Shown one piece after another: positions 27,561-35,981 of a stretch of 39,912 nt of DNA. A model generated the notes under the pieces. The model was not told where the DNA came from and made no database searches. It saw nothing but the letters and a program-made list of their open reading frames with translations. Source of the stretch: Winogradskyella sp. GTDB lineage: Bacteria; Bacteroidota; Bacteroidia; Flavobacteriales; Flavobacteriaceae. Both the position numbers and the translations under genes were made by a program. Position 1 is the first letter of the stretch; each line of letters starts with the position of its first letter. Location of the stretch: assembly GCA_002722255.1 (NCBI GenBank), contig PBLD01000009.1, forward strand, positions 3,572 to 43,483. Direction: 5' to 3'.

Positions 27561-28355
27561 TTAACCGTTATTATTAAGTTCTACGTTAATTAGTCTCTGT
27601 AAATCAATTACTTGTTGTTTGGCTTTTAAGTATTCTTTCATAATCACATCAGCACTAGATTGGACAACTGTAACTCCATTCATAAAAGTTTGATTCTCTA
27701 TAAGCTGTAGCAACTCTTTTTTAAACTCATTTAAATAAAATCCCTTTTCTGAATCTGTAAATGTTCTATTGATTTCTTTTTCTTTACTTGGCTCAAGAGC
27801 CATAATATAACGCATGTTAAACTTTTCATTTATAGGAGGAAATAACAATCTGTCATGACTTTCTTTTTCTTTATCTTGAATAATTAAAATGGAATTGTAT
27901 TGTTTATTTAGTTCTAACAACTTTATTTTGATAGAGTCATTTGAGATGAGATCTAAATTTCCACTACTTACCATTTCATTAAAAGTAACTTGGTTGATAT
28001 TAATGTCTTGCCAACTAAAAATAGAATTGAAGTAAGGCATAACATTAAACACAGAGTCTTTATTCTTACTAAAACTAAAGTTTAAAAAAATATTTGCGGC
28101 TTCTAATTGTTTCTGTTTTATGTCATGAAATTCGGATAAAAGCTTTTCATTTTCTCTTAAATCGATAATCAACCTTTCAAGATAATTTAATTCTATTTGC
28201 CTTTTTTTACGATTTTCATTCCAATTATTAATCTGTAGGGCTATCAAAATACCAATGACAACAAGCACGATTTCGCCAATGGCATATTTGAAATATTTTG
28301 AAGTTTTACCCTCGTTTAAAAGATTTTTACGGATGTTTCTAAAGAATTTTATCAT
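27561..28355 (-). CDS. DUF6090 family membrane protein (second of three tandem paralogues)
   Basis: The 264-residue protein has the same opening, MIKFFRNIRKNLLNEGKTSK, a single membrane segment (IGEIVLVVIGILIALQIN) and a charged linker (NWNENRKKRQIELNYLE). The helical distal part has a NQVTFNEMVSSGNLDLISN segment that corresponds to TSNEIVNSDKLSYLKN-like and YETFNEFLQQG-like stretches in the paralogues, so the whole chain is homologous although divergent. Its start overlaps the stop of the first paralogue by 4 bases (ATGA), a sign of coupled translation. Confidence 0.9.
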   Translation of the reverse strand: MIKFFRNIRKNLLNEGKTSKYFKYAIGEIVLVVIGILIALQINNWNENRKKRQIELNYLERLIIDLRENEKLLSEFHDIKQKQLEAANIFLNFSFSKNKDSVFNVMPYFNSIFSWQDININQVTFNEMVSSGNLDLISNDSIKIKLLELNKQYNSILIIQDKEKESHDRLLFPPINEKFNMRYIMALEPSKEKEINRTFTDSEKGFYLNEFKKELLQLIENQTFMNGVTVVQSSADVIMKEYLKAKQQVIDLQRLINVELNNNG

Positions 28356-29134
28356 TCGTTTTCTTTTAGTTCTTTTTCAATCATATCTATGGTAGTTAGA
28401 ATGAAATCTTTCAAGTTTAATTCATTAACCGCTACGTAATCTTGATTATGTTTATGGTGCCATATTTGGTTCTCAAATTCCATTAAATCTTCTTGAGGTA
28501 AATTATATTTGAATGGTGAATTTTCTTTGTAGGTTTCCAAATAGTCATTCTTGTCGAATGCTAATTTTTTGGTTAACTCACCATTTGCCAAAGGGAATCG
28601 TTTCATTAAAAAAGGTATAAGATTTATAGTGTAATTATCTGACCTAAAAAGAATATCCTCTTCGCAATCTACAATTGCCGTTAACCAATTACTCAGTTGC
28701 CTACGTAGTTCCTCATTCTTTAAATAGCTTAATTTATCGGAATTAACAATCTCATTTGAAACCCCTGTTCTAGCATCAAAAGAATTAAAGTTACCTATAG
28801 CTATCAATAATTCATCAACCTTTTCAGAGTTTTTGCCAATGGTGTTAGACCTAATTATTTCAGTAAGCTCAATACAAGATTGACTCACTTTTTTATTGAT
28901 TTTGATAGACACCTCTAACTCTGTTAAATTATATTGAAATTCACTTTTCAAATCCAAAAGCAGTTCCACTTCCTTTTTATCCTCAATGCGCTGTTGATTC
29001 CAACTGTTAATCTGAAGTGCCAAAAGAATACCGATGACCACTAAAATAATTTCCCCAACCGCATATTTTAGGTATTTACTTGTTTTACCTTCATTAAGAA
29101 GTGATTTTCGGATACTTCTAAAGAATTTTATCAT
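28352..29134 (-). CDS. DUF6090 family membrane protein (first of three tandem paralogues)
   Basis: The 260-residue protein begins MIKFFRSIRKSLLNEGKTSK and has a membrane segment at about 27-45 (GEIILVVIGILLALQI) followed by NSWNQQRIEDKKE. The distal region is predicted helical and acidic (VELLLDLKSEF, FDARTGVSNEIVNSDKLSY) and ends in a helix DMIEKELKENE. It heads the three-gene operon. I see no convincing -7 box between its ATG and the asnB terminator at 29232-29259, but that 98-base gap must hold its promoter. Confidence 0.9.
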   Translation of the reverse strand: MIKFFRSIRKSLLNEGKTSKYLKYAVGEIILVVIGILLALQINSWNQQRIEDKKEVELLLDLKSEFQYNLTELEVSIKINKKVSQSCIELTEIIRSNTIGKNSEKVDELLIAIGNFNSFDARTGVSNEIVNSDKLSYLKNEELRRQLSNWLTAIVDCEEDILFRSDNYTINLIPFLMKRFPLANGELTKKLAFDKNDYLETYKENSPFKYNLPQEDLMEFENQIWHHKHNQDYVAVNELNLKDFILTTIDMIEKELKENE

Positions 29135-29231
29135 CAGCTTACAGTTGGGTGTAAGAAGGAAATTATAAAGTAGAGATGGTTGGTTATGCTTATATGTTTA
29201 TAAATGTAATGAATTGTTACAAATACAGCAC

Positions 29232-29259
29232 AAAAAAAGCCAGCTTAAAAACTGGCTTT
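29232..29259 (-). terminator. Intrinsic terminator of asnB
   Basis: AAAGCCAG (29236-29243) pairs with CTGGCTTT (29252-29259) around an 8-base loop, with a T-run on the minus strand, 18 bases after the asnB stop. Confidence 0.9.
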
Positions 29260-29276
29260 CAATTATTTAAATATTA

Positions 29277-30938
29277 TCAATAAGCATCATCATGCACTTT
29301 AGCAACGGCTCTACCACTTGGGTCGTTCATATTTTTAAAAGCTTCGTCCCATTCTAATGCAATTTTAGTACTACATGCTACACTTGGCTCTTGTGGCACA
29401 CTCAATGCAGCTGCATCACTTGGAAAATGCCCTTCAAAAATGGTCCTGTAATAATACTCTTCTTTGTTCTGTGGTGTTTTTATTGGGAAACGGAAATGTG
29501 CGTTTGCCATTTGCTCGTCAGTTACTTCATCGTTTACCAATTCTTTTAAAGTATCTATCCAGCTATAACCAACTCCATCACTAAATTGTTCTTTTTGTCT
29601 CCAAGCCACACTTTCTGGCAACATATCTTCAAATGCTTTGCGTACTACCCATTTTTCAATTCTACCGTCTTTTATCATTTTATCTTCTGGGTTGATGCGC
29701 ATAGCAACATCCATAAACTCCTTATCTAAAAATGGTACACGACCTTCAATTCCCCAAGCTGCTAAACTCTTGTTAGCTCTTAAACAATCGTACATGTGTA
29801 ACTTACTTAATTTACGTACAGTTTCTTCATGAAATTCTCTCGCGTTAGGTGCTTTGTGGAAGTACAAATAGCCACCAAATAATTCATCCGCACCTTCTCC
29901 AGATAGTACCATTTTTATTCCCATAGACTTAATAACTCTAGCCATTAAGTACATTGGAGTACTCGCTCTAATAGTTGTAATATCATAGGTTTCTAATTGA
30001 TAAATTACATCCTTTATAGCATCTAAGCCTTCTTGAATTGTAAACTTAATTTCATGGTGAACTGTACCAATATGATCGGCTACTTTTCTAGCAGCAGCCA
30101 AATCTGGAGAACCTTCTAATCCTACAGAAAAACTATGCAATTGTGGCCACCAAGCTTGCTCTTTATCATCTGCCTCTATACGACGTTGCGAATATTTTTT
30201 TGCAATAGCAGAAGTTACAGAAGAATCTAATCCACCAGACAACAATACACCATAAGGCACATCGCTCATAAGCTGTCTGTGTACCGCATCTTCTAGAGCT
30301 TGTTTTACTTCTGCAATGCTTGTTTCGTTATCTTTTACAGCATCAAAATCTTCCCAATCGCGTTTGTACCACTGCACTAACTCTCCATCCTTACTACTCA
30401 TGTAATGCCCTGGAGGAAATAATTCAATCTTTGTACAAACTCCTTCTAAAGCTTTTAATTCTGAAGCCACATAGAATGTTCCGTGTTGGTCCCAACCCAT
30501 ATATAATGGTATAATTCCCATATGGTCTCTCGCTATGAAATACTCATCTTTATCTACATCGTAGATTGCAAAACCAAAAATGCCGTTCATTTCATCAACA
30601 AAGTCGACTCCTTTTTCTTTATATAAAGCTAGAATTACCTCACAATCGCTTTCAGTTTGAAACTTGTAATCTGGAAATTGAGATCTTAAAGCTTTGTGGT
30701 TATATATCTCACCATTTGCTGCTAAGATTAGTTTTTTGTCTTCACTAAATAATGGCTGTTTTCCAGAAGCAGGATCTACTATAGCTAAACGCTCGTGAGC
30801 CAAAATTGCTTTTTCATCACTGTAAACACCACTCCAATCTGGCCCTCTATGACGAATGGACTTTGCCATTTCTAATACCTGAGGTCTTAAGTCTTCTGAT
30901 TTCTGTTTTATATCAAACGCACATACTATTCCGCACAT
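29277..30938 (-). CDS. asnB: Asparagine synthase B (glutamine-hydrolysing)
   Basis: It makes asparagine from aspartate, ATP and glutamine. The 553-residue protein starts MCGIVCAF, with Cys2 as the class II glutaminase nucleophile once Met1 is removed. The glutaminase domain includes ILAANGEIYNHKALR and SDCEVILALY. The synthetase domain contains the ATP pyrophosphatase motif LLSGGLDSSVTSAIA and later VLSGEGADELFGGY, then SLAAWGIEGRVPFLD. Length and motifs match the bacterial AsnB of about 554 residues. It stands alone on the minus strand with a terminator. The upstream sequence has a near-match to a -7 box (CATATTTG, 30968-30975). Confidence 0.96.
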   Translation of the reverse strand: MCGIVCAFDIKQKSEDLRPQVLEMAKSIRHRGPDWSGVYSDEKAILAHERLAIVDPASGKQPLFSEDKKLILAANGEIYNHKALRSQFPDYKFQTESDCEVILALYKEKGVDFVDEMNGIFGFAIYDVDKDEYFIARDHMGIIPLYMGWDQHGTFYVASELKALEGVCTKIELFPPGHYMSSKDGELVQWYKRDWEDFDAVKDNETSIAEVKQALEDAVHRQLMSDVPYGVLLSGGLDSSVTSAIAKKYSQRRIEADDKEQAWWPQLHSFSVGLEGSPDLAAARKVADHIGTVHHEIKFTIQEGLDAIKDVIYQLETYDITTIRASTPMYLMARVIKSMGIKMVLSGEGADELFGGYLYFHKAPNAREFHEETVRKLSKLHMYDCLRANKSLAAWGIEGRVPFLDKEFMDVAMRINPEDKMIKDGRIEKWVVRKAFEDMLPESVAWRQKEQFSDGVGYSWIDTLKELVNDEVTDEQMANAHFRFPIKTPQNKEEYYYRTIFEGHFPSDAAALSVPQEPSVACSTKIALEWDEAFKNMNDPSGRAVAKVHDDAY

Positions 30939-31173
30939 AACTCTTTATTTTATTATTAATTATGAAACAAATATGAAATTAAACTTTCATTTTTTAAACA
31001 TAAACAACCATAATGGTTTCAATATAAAACAAAATACATTTATTTTTAAAATTATTAAAAGTTAAAACAACCCAAATTACCTGTTTAACTTTTAATCTGT
31101 AAACTTTAGGATTTCTTTTCGACCATTTGATGTAATAAGACTTAATTTTATTAAAACTAAAAACCAAAAAAAC

Positions 31174-31722
31174 ATGAAAACAACACGACTAATTTCAACC
31201 ATTGCATTTGCATTTGCTTTACTTCTATCTTTTAATGCTGAAGCTCAAAAATTTTCAGGATTAGATAAGAGCCCTATGGATGCTGCCTCGTTTCCTAGCA
31301 ACTACAAAGAGTCTAACAAACAAATAAAAATAGTTTACAGCAGACCTCAACTTAAAGATAGAGATGTATATGATTTGGCTAAGCCTGGAAATGTATGGAG
31401 AATGGGTGCCAATGAAGCTGCTGAACTTCATGTTTACAGCGACATGAAACTAAATGGAGAAGATGTTAAGAAAGGCACATATACTGTATATGCTATACCT
31501 GGAGAGGAAGAATGGACTATTATTATAAGTACAGATTTAAATGTTTGGGGAAGCTATTTTTATAATGAAAAAAATGATGTTGCTAGGATAACTGTACCAA
31601 CAACCGAAGGAGACGAATCTCTTGAAGCATTTTCTATAGCTTTTGAAGAGTCAGAAAAAGGTGCAGATATGCACTTAGGCTGGGGCACTGTTAGAGTTGC
31701 TGTTCCATTTGAGAAAAAGTAA
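31174..31722 (+). CDS. DUF2911 family secreted protein
   Basis: The 182-residue protein has a signal peptide (MKTTRLISTIAFAFALLLSFNAEAQ) and the DUF2911 core: IKIVYSRPQLKDRDVYD, GNVWRMGANEAAELHVYSDM, KKGTYTVYAIPGEEEWTIII, then WGSYFYNEKNDVARITVP. Members are predicted periplasmic or surface beta-sandwich proteins of unknown activity, and are common in Bacteroidota. It stands alone, ends at a strong hairpin terminator, and is followed by a converging gene on the minus strand. Confidence 0.9.
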   Translation: MKTTRLISTIAFAFALLLSFNAEAQKFSGLDKSPMDAASFPSNYKESNKQIKIVYSRPQLKDRDVYDLAKPGNVWRMGANEAAELHVYSDMKLNGEDVKKGTYTVYAIPGEEEWTIIISTDLNVWGSYFYNEKNDVARITVPTTEGDESLEAFSIAFEESEKGADMHLGWGTVRVAVPFEKK

Positions 31723-31744
31723 CATCTTTATATTAAAAAATTGT

Positions 31745-31784
31745 AAAAGACTGTCTATAAGATTATTTATAGACAGTCTTTTTT
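31745..31784. terminator. Strong terminator between converging genes
   Basis: A 16-bp perfect stem, 31745-31760 pairing with 31767-31782 (core GACTGTCTATAA), with a 6-base loop and a T-run on the plus strand. It probably also acts on the minus strand for the gene ending at 31789. Confidence 0.93.
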
Positions 31785-31788
31785 GTTT

Positions 31789-32388
31789 CTATAATGAAGG
31801 AATGTGTCCCCAATTTTCGCCAGATTTTATTCTGTTGAGTTGCGTTGTAGAAATTCCGAAGCGCTTTGCTATAACCTTTAATCGTGTTCGTCTATTAGGA
31901 TCATTTAGCATTTTCTTAATTAACCTCACATTATTTTCTGTAAGCTTAGCAGATGGTGGCTCCTGTTTTTTCTTGGCCTTAATAAAATGAGGGTTTTTCC
32001 ACTGGTGAGCTTCTTTTTCACTCTTAGAAGCCCATTTTAGATTATTAGCTTTATTATTCTGCTTATCATAGTCCAAATGGATAACGTAGACGCCTTCTAC
32101 AGTATTTTCTAAAAAATATTGGGCAACAAGTTTGTGCACATAATAGCCTTTGTATTTGTACTTTTTGTAGCCTCTGTAAACTTTTGTTTCTGTGGTTTTA
32201 ATCTTAATATGAGGATAACCATTTAACAGATAAGGGTCTATTAATCTTGGTTTTTCTTCCTCAACTTTTATAATTCTACCATAGTTTGAAACAAAAAATT
32301 TTTCTTGTGGTGAAATTTTGTCTTCTTTAGGAGATTCTAATGCTTTCCAAACTTCACCTCTGTAATTTTTAATTTCGTTAAAGAACAT
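31789..32388 (-). CDS. NUMOD4/HNH endonuclease-like protein
   Basis: The 199-residue protein has a NUMOD4-like N-terminus (about 11-55; GEVWKALE, FFVSNYGRIIKV), an HNH-like region at about 83-125 (VHKLVAQYFLEN with His85, VYVIHLDYDKQNNKANNLKW with His104, Asn111, Asn112, Asn116) and a C-terminal DNA-binding helix-turn-helix at about 147-192 (KLTENNVRLIKKMLND, VIAKRFGISTTQLNRIKSGE). This order is that of free-standing homing endonucleases found in phages and mobile elements. Its ATG directly follows the queE stop codon with no gap, so it is translationally coupled. The coding region shows no obvious frameshift. It may be an active nuclease or a domesticated regulator; I cannot tell. Confidence 0.85.
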   Translation of the reverse strand: MFFNEIKNYRGEVWKALESPKEDKISPQEKFFVSNYGRIIKVEEEKPRLIDPYLLNGYPHIKIKTTETKVYRGYKKYKYKGYYVHKLVAQYFLENTVEGVYVIHLDYDKQNNKANNLKWASKSEKEAHQWKNPHFIKAKKKQEPPSAKLTENNVRLIKKMLNDPNRRTRLKVIAKRFGISTTQLNRIKSGENWGHIPSL

Positions 32389-33021
32389 TTAAGGGATATT
32401 CAAATATTTATGGGTTTGCAATGACACCTTCCACTTTGGATTAGCCATTACATAATCTACAATCTTTGGCATCATCTTCTCTCGCTTACTCCACTCTGGT
32501 TGCAAATATAAAATACAATTTTTATTTACTTTTTCAGCTTGTTCTTCAGCAAATTTAAAATCGTCATTATTATAGATGATACATTTTAGCTCATGAGCCT
32601 TATCATAAATCTCTTCGGTTGGTAGTTTTACTTTTTTAGGAGATAAGCAAATCCAATCCCATTCACCTGTTAGTTTATAAGCTCCAGAGGTTTCTATATG
32701 CGTTTGTACTCCTTTAGCTTTTAACTGCTCAGTAAGTGGTCCCATGTCCCAAGTAAGCGGTTCTCCACCTGTTACAACAATTATATCACTATATTTCACA
32801 GCGTTTTCAACAATTTTTGTTGTCTCAGTTGCAGGATGCAGTTCTGGCAACCAACTCTCTTTTACATCACACCAATGACAACCAACATCGCAACCACCAA
32901 TCCTAACAAAGTACGCTGCGGTTCCTTTATGATAACCTTCACCTTGAATGGTATAAAACTCTTCCATTAATGGCAATAAATGCCCTTGATCTATCAATTG
33001 TTGTTTTTCTCGTCTTGTCAT
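32389..33021 (-). CDS. queE: 7-carboxy-7-deazaguanine synthase (radical SAM)
   Basis: QueE makes the deazaguanine core of queuosine and related modified bases from 6-carboxytetrahydropterin. The 210-residue protein has the variant radical-SAM cluster motif in RIGGCDVGCHWCDVKESW (Cys44, Cys48, Cys51), preceded by FYTIQGEGYHKGTAAYFVR and followed by VTGGEPLTW and ETSGAY. The start is the ATG at 33021. An upstream TTG at 33039 is rejected because a -7 box covers it. No other queuosine genes are in the window. Downstream it abuts the HNH gene with no gap. Confidence 0.94.
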   Translation of the reverse strand: MTRREKQQLIDQGHLLPLMEEFYTIQGEGYHKGTAAYFVRIGGCDVGCHWCDVKESWLPELHPATETTKIVENAVKYSDIIVVTGGEPLTWDMGPLTEQLKAKGVQTHIETSGAYKLTGEWDWICLSPKKVKLPTEEIYDKAHELKCIIYNNDDFKFAEEQAEKVNKNCILYLQPEWSKREKMMPKIVDYVMANPKWKVSLQTHKYLNIP

Positions 33022-33027
33022 AGTGCG

Positions 33028-33035
33028 CAAATATA
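33028..33035 (-). promoter_or_regulatory. Proximal -7 box of queE, 6 bases before the ATG
   Basis: TATATTTG on the minus strand ends 6 bases before the queE ATG, which would leave almost no leader. No -33 TTG at 19-21 bases. Confidence 0.45.
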
Positions 33036-33088
33036 CCAATAAGTATGTACTATTTGTGTATTACCAAAGGGCAAAATGCCAATTGCAG

Positions 33089-33096
33089 CAAATATA
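33089..33096 (-). promoter_or_regulatory. Distal -7 box of queE
   Basis: A second TATATTTG on the minus strand lies 67 bases before the ATG. Two identical boxes in one 140-base gap suggest tandem promoters, one with a normal leader and one nearly leaderless. Confidence 0.4.
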
Positions 33097-33161
33097 CATG
33101 CGGTTATTTCTATTTTAAACTTGATTAAAATTACACTATTTTTATGCAAATTTTCTGATCA

Positions 33162-34700
33162 ATGAGCAATTCTGAAAAATTCATACAAGACATTAATGCT
33201 GGCAATACTTTTAAAGGAGATTACATTACCCTAGGTGCTGCAATGCTAGAAGGCGAAACCAAAACTAATGCTTTTGTTAATGTGCCTCTAAAAACAATGA
33301 ACCGACACGGTCTTATTGCCGGAGCCACAGGAACAGGAAAAACAAAAACGCTTCAGGTGTTGGCTGAAAACCTTTCTGAAAAAGGTGTTCCTGTTTTACT
33401 AATGGACATTAAAGGAGATTTAAGTGGTTTGGCAAAGCCAAGTCCTGGACATGCCAAAATTGATGAACGTCATGAAAAAATAGGACTTCCGTTTGATCCT
33501 AAATCATTTCCTGTTGAGATTTTAACTCTATCTGAGCAAGATGGTGTTAGACTTAGAGCTACGATTAGTGAATTTGGTCCTGTTTTAATTTCTAGAATAT
33601 TAGATGTTACAGAGACTCAAGCCGGAATCATTTCAGTAATTTTTAAGTATTGTGATGACAATAAATTACCACTTCTAGATCTAAAGGATTTCAAGAAGAT
33701 TTTACAATATGCTACCAATGAAGGTAAAGAAGAATTTCAGGAAGCTTACGGTAGAATTTCAACAGCTTCTACAGGAGCAATTCTGAGAAAAATTATTGAA
33801 ATTGAACAGCAAGGTGGTGATTTATTCTTTGGGGAAACCTCTTTTGACACACAAGACTTATTGCGTATTGACGAGAATGGTCGTGGTTACATCAACATAA
33901 TCAGACTTACCGACATTCAAGATAAACCTAAGTTGTTTTCAACTTTTATGTTGAGTCTTTTAGCAGAAATTTATTCTACATTCCCAGAACAAGGAGATAG
34001 TGGTAGACCTGAACTTGTAATGTTTATTGACGAAGCGCATTTAATTTTTAATGAAGCTTCTGATGCGTTATTAAACCAAATTGAAAGTATTGTAAAACTC
34101 ATCCGTAGTAAAGGTGTTGGCTTGTATTTTGTAACTCAAAATCCTACTGATGTTCCTGAAGCTGTGCTTGGACAATTAGGCTTAAAAGTTCAACATGCTT
34201 TACGTGCGTTTACTGCAAAAGACAGAAAAGCAATAAAACTTACGGCACAAAATTATCCAGATACAGAATATTACGATACTGCAGATGTGCTGACTTCCTT
34301 AGGGATTGGTGAAGCTTTAGTCTCTGCTTTAGACGAAAAGGGAAAACCAACTCCTCTAGCAGCTACAATGATGCGTGCTCCTATGAGTCGCATGGATATC
34401 TTAACAGAATCTGAACTTAGCAACTTACTCGCTCAATCTCAATTAGCCAAAAAATACAATAAAGAGATTGATAGAGAAAGTGCTTATGAAATGCTAAACG
34501 AAAAAATAAAGCAAGCCGAAGCTGAAGAAGCAAAACGTAAAGCCGAAGAAGAAAAAGAGGCGCTAAAAAAAGCCGAAAGCAAACGCAAAGCAAGTTCTAG
34601 TAAAAGACGAAGCACAAGACAAAATCCAATAGTAAAAGTACTCTCTAGCCCAACAGTAATTAGAAGTGTACTTGGAATCCTAACCAAAATGCTAAAATAA
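33162..34700 (+). CDS. HerA-like / DUF853 ATPase (YjgR family)
   Basis: The 512-residue protein belongs to the HerA-FtsK P-loop superfamily, DUF853 branch. The Walker A motif GATGTGKT is at 54-61, Walker B (LVMFIDEAH) at about 285-293, and a sensor-like segment GLYFVTQNPTDVPEAVLGQL follows. MDIKGDLSGLAKPSPGH and SEFGPVLISRILDVTETQAG are typical of this branch. After about residue 440 comes a Lys/Glu/Ala-rich coiled coil (about 445-480) and a basic Ser/Arg segment (RKASSSKRRSTRQ), then a short hydrophobic C-terminus. The role of the family is not settled; it is usually cytoplasmic and single. It heads a plus-strand run of closely spaced genes up to 37541. Confidence 0.92.
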   Translation: MSNSEKFIQDINAGNTFKGDYITLGAAMLEGETKTNAFVNVPLKTMNRHGLIAGATGTGKTKTLQVLAENLSEKGVPVLLMDIKGDLSGLAKPSPGHAKIDERHEKIGLPFDPKSFPVEILTLSEQDGVRLRATISEFGPVLISRILDVTETQAGIISVIFKYCDDNKLPLLDLKDFKKILQYATNEGKEEFQEAYGRISTASTGAILRKIIEIEQQGGDLFFGETSFDTQDLLRIDENGRGYINIIRLTDIQDKPKLFSTFMLSLLAEIYSTFPEQGDSGRPELVMFIDEAHLIFNEASDALLNQIESIVKLIRSKGVGLYFVTQNPTDVPEAVLGQLGLKVQHALRAFTAKDRKAIKLTAQNYPDTEYYDTADVLTSLGIGEALVSALDEKGKPTPLAATMMRAPMSRMDILTESELSNLLAQSQLAKKYNKEIDRESAYEMLNEKIKQAEAEEAKRKAEEEKEALKKAESKRKASSSKRRSTRQNPIVKVLSSPTVIRSVLGILTKMLK

Positions 34701-34719
34701 CTAACCCCAAATCTTAAAT

Positions 34720-35277
34720 ATGAAAAACATCTTTTTTGCAATTATAATTGCATCATTTTTTATAACAAGTTGCTCAACTGACAAACCTGTTGATCCTTTT
34801 TTAGTGAAAAAGTATAATATAGGATTGCTAACAGACTCTACAACCGTTAGAGAATTAGACACCATTTTCAAAAATGACTCAATAGTAAGATATGTTTCTG
34901 GAGATGAATTTGCTGGTTCTATAAATGTTATTGAAATATTTGACAAAAGTGGCAAGAAGCTTTTAGACCTGTATCCTAAAGAAGCACTAGATTCTACATC
35001 TGTAATTTCAAATGTACGTATTAATGACGAACGCTATAGAACTGAAAAAGACATTTCAATACTTAGTACTTTTAAGGATATTAAGGATAATTACAGAATT
35101 TCAAAAATTGATAATCTTATAAATACAGTTAAAATTTCAATTAATGAAATAAACACTGCTTTTAGTATTGACAAAAAAGAACTACCAAGCAGTTTAAGGT
35201 TTAATATGGACGCAACCATAGACCCTATACAAATACCAGAAAAAGCCAAGATTAAATATTTTATGGTTCATTGGTAA
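34720..35277 (+). CDS. Lipoprotein of unknown function
   Basis: The 185-residue protein has a lipobox (ASFFITSC, Cys18). The mature part has the pattern IGLLTDSTTVRELDTIF, then SINVIEIFDKSGKKLLDLYP, SVISNVRINDERYRTEKDI and a C-terminal AKIKYFMVHW. The layout, with a gene product that compares a start value and a parallel set of strands, reminds me of DUF1131 (RpoE-regulated lipoprotein) proteins, but I am not sure. It starts 19 bases after the ATPase gene and ends 3 bases before a small membrane protein, within one operon. Confidence 0.75.
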   Translation: MKNIFFAIIIASFFITSCSTDKPVDPFLVKKYNIGLLTDSTTVRELDTIFKNDSIVRYVSGDEFAGSINVIEIFDKSGKKLLDLYPKEALDSTSVISNVRINDERYRTEKDISILSTFKDIKDNYRISKIDNLINTVKISINEINTAFSIDKKELPSSLRFNMDATIDPIQIPEKAKIKYFMVHW

Positions 35278-35280
35278 TTA

Positions 35281-35616
35281 ATGACAAAAGAAGAACTTAA
35301 CATATGTTTGAAATGGTGGGAAAGCAAGCGCTTATGGTACAATGTAATCGTAGGTGGCATTGGTCTTATAGGCCTATGTAGGTATAGCACCTATTTTGGT
35401 CTTATTGAATTTATTGGCTTATTAGTTTACGGATTTGTTGCAAACGTTTTTTATTCGTTAGGAATATTGATTGAACTTTTAGACTATTATTATTTCAAGA
35501 ATGGGCTTAAGATTTATAACAAAAGATACATTTTGTTCATTCTTGGCTGTTTATTTTCTTGCATAATAACCTGGCACCAAATCAACATTTATTACAACCC
35601 ATTCTTTCTAATTTAA
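35281..35616 (+). CDS. Small membrane protein of unknown function
   Basis: The 111-residue protein has three or four hydrophobic segments: about 19-33 (WYNVIVGGIGLIGLC), 39-66 (YFGLIEFIGLLVYGFVANVF), and 84-98 (YILFILGCLFSCIITW). The N-terminus is short and charged (MTKEELNICLKWWESKRLW). I know no family for it. It sits 3 bases after the lipoprotein gene and 1 base before the cupin gene, so it is part of a tight operon. Codon use is like its neighbours. Confidence 0.7.
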   Translation: MTKEELNICLKWWESKRLWYNVIVGGIGLIGLCRYSTYFGLIEFIGLLVYGFVANVFYSLGILIELLDYYYFKNGLKIYNKRYILFILGCLFSCIITWHQINIYYNPFFLI

Positions 35617-35617
35617 A

Positions 35618-35980
35618 ATGAAGTACACAATTCAAAACTCACCATTCATAGTCCCAACTGATGATGGAAAAATAATAAAAGAACATTTTGGAAAAGCTAG
35701 TGATGGTAACTCTGAAATAAGCATTGCACACATGGTAGCACCACCTGGATGGAGTGAACCTTTTCAAACACCAGAATTTGATGAGTACACCTTTATCATA
35801 AAAGGAAAAAAGCAATTTATAATTGAAGATGAAACCATTATTTTAGAAGCAGGACAATCTATTAAAGTAGAAAAAAACACAAGACTTCAATATTCTAACC
35901 CTTTTGATGAGCCTTGTGAATATATTGCTATTTGCCTTCCTGCATTTTCAATAGAAGCCGTAAACAGAGAAAACGCATAG
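35618..35980 (+). CDS. Small cupin-domain protein
   Basis: The 120-residue protein is one conserved beta-barrel of the cupin type: IAHMVAPPGWSEPFQTPEFDEYTFIIKGKKQFII is the first cupin motif region, with Glu/Asp in place of the usual histidines, and LEAGQSIKVEKNTRLQYSNP is the second. The usual HxH metal ligands of the first motif are not present (SEPFQTPEFDEY), so metal binding is uncertain. It may be a small-molecule binding or isomerase-like protein; the substrate is unknown. Gaps to both neighbours are 1 base. Confidence 0.82.
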   Translation: MKYTIQNSPFIVPTDDGKIIKEHFGKASDGNSEISIAHMVAPPGWSEPFQTPEFDEYTFIIKGKKQFIIEDETIILEAGQSIKVEKNTRLQYSNPFDEPCEYIAICLPAFSIEAVNRENA

Positions 35981-35981
35981 T

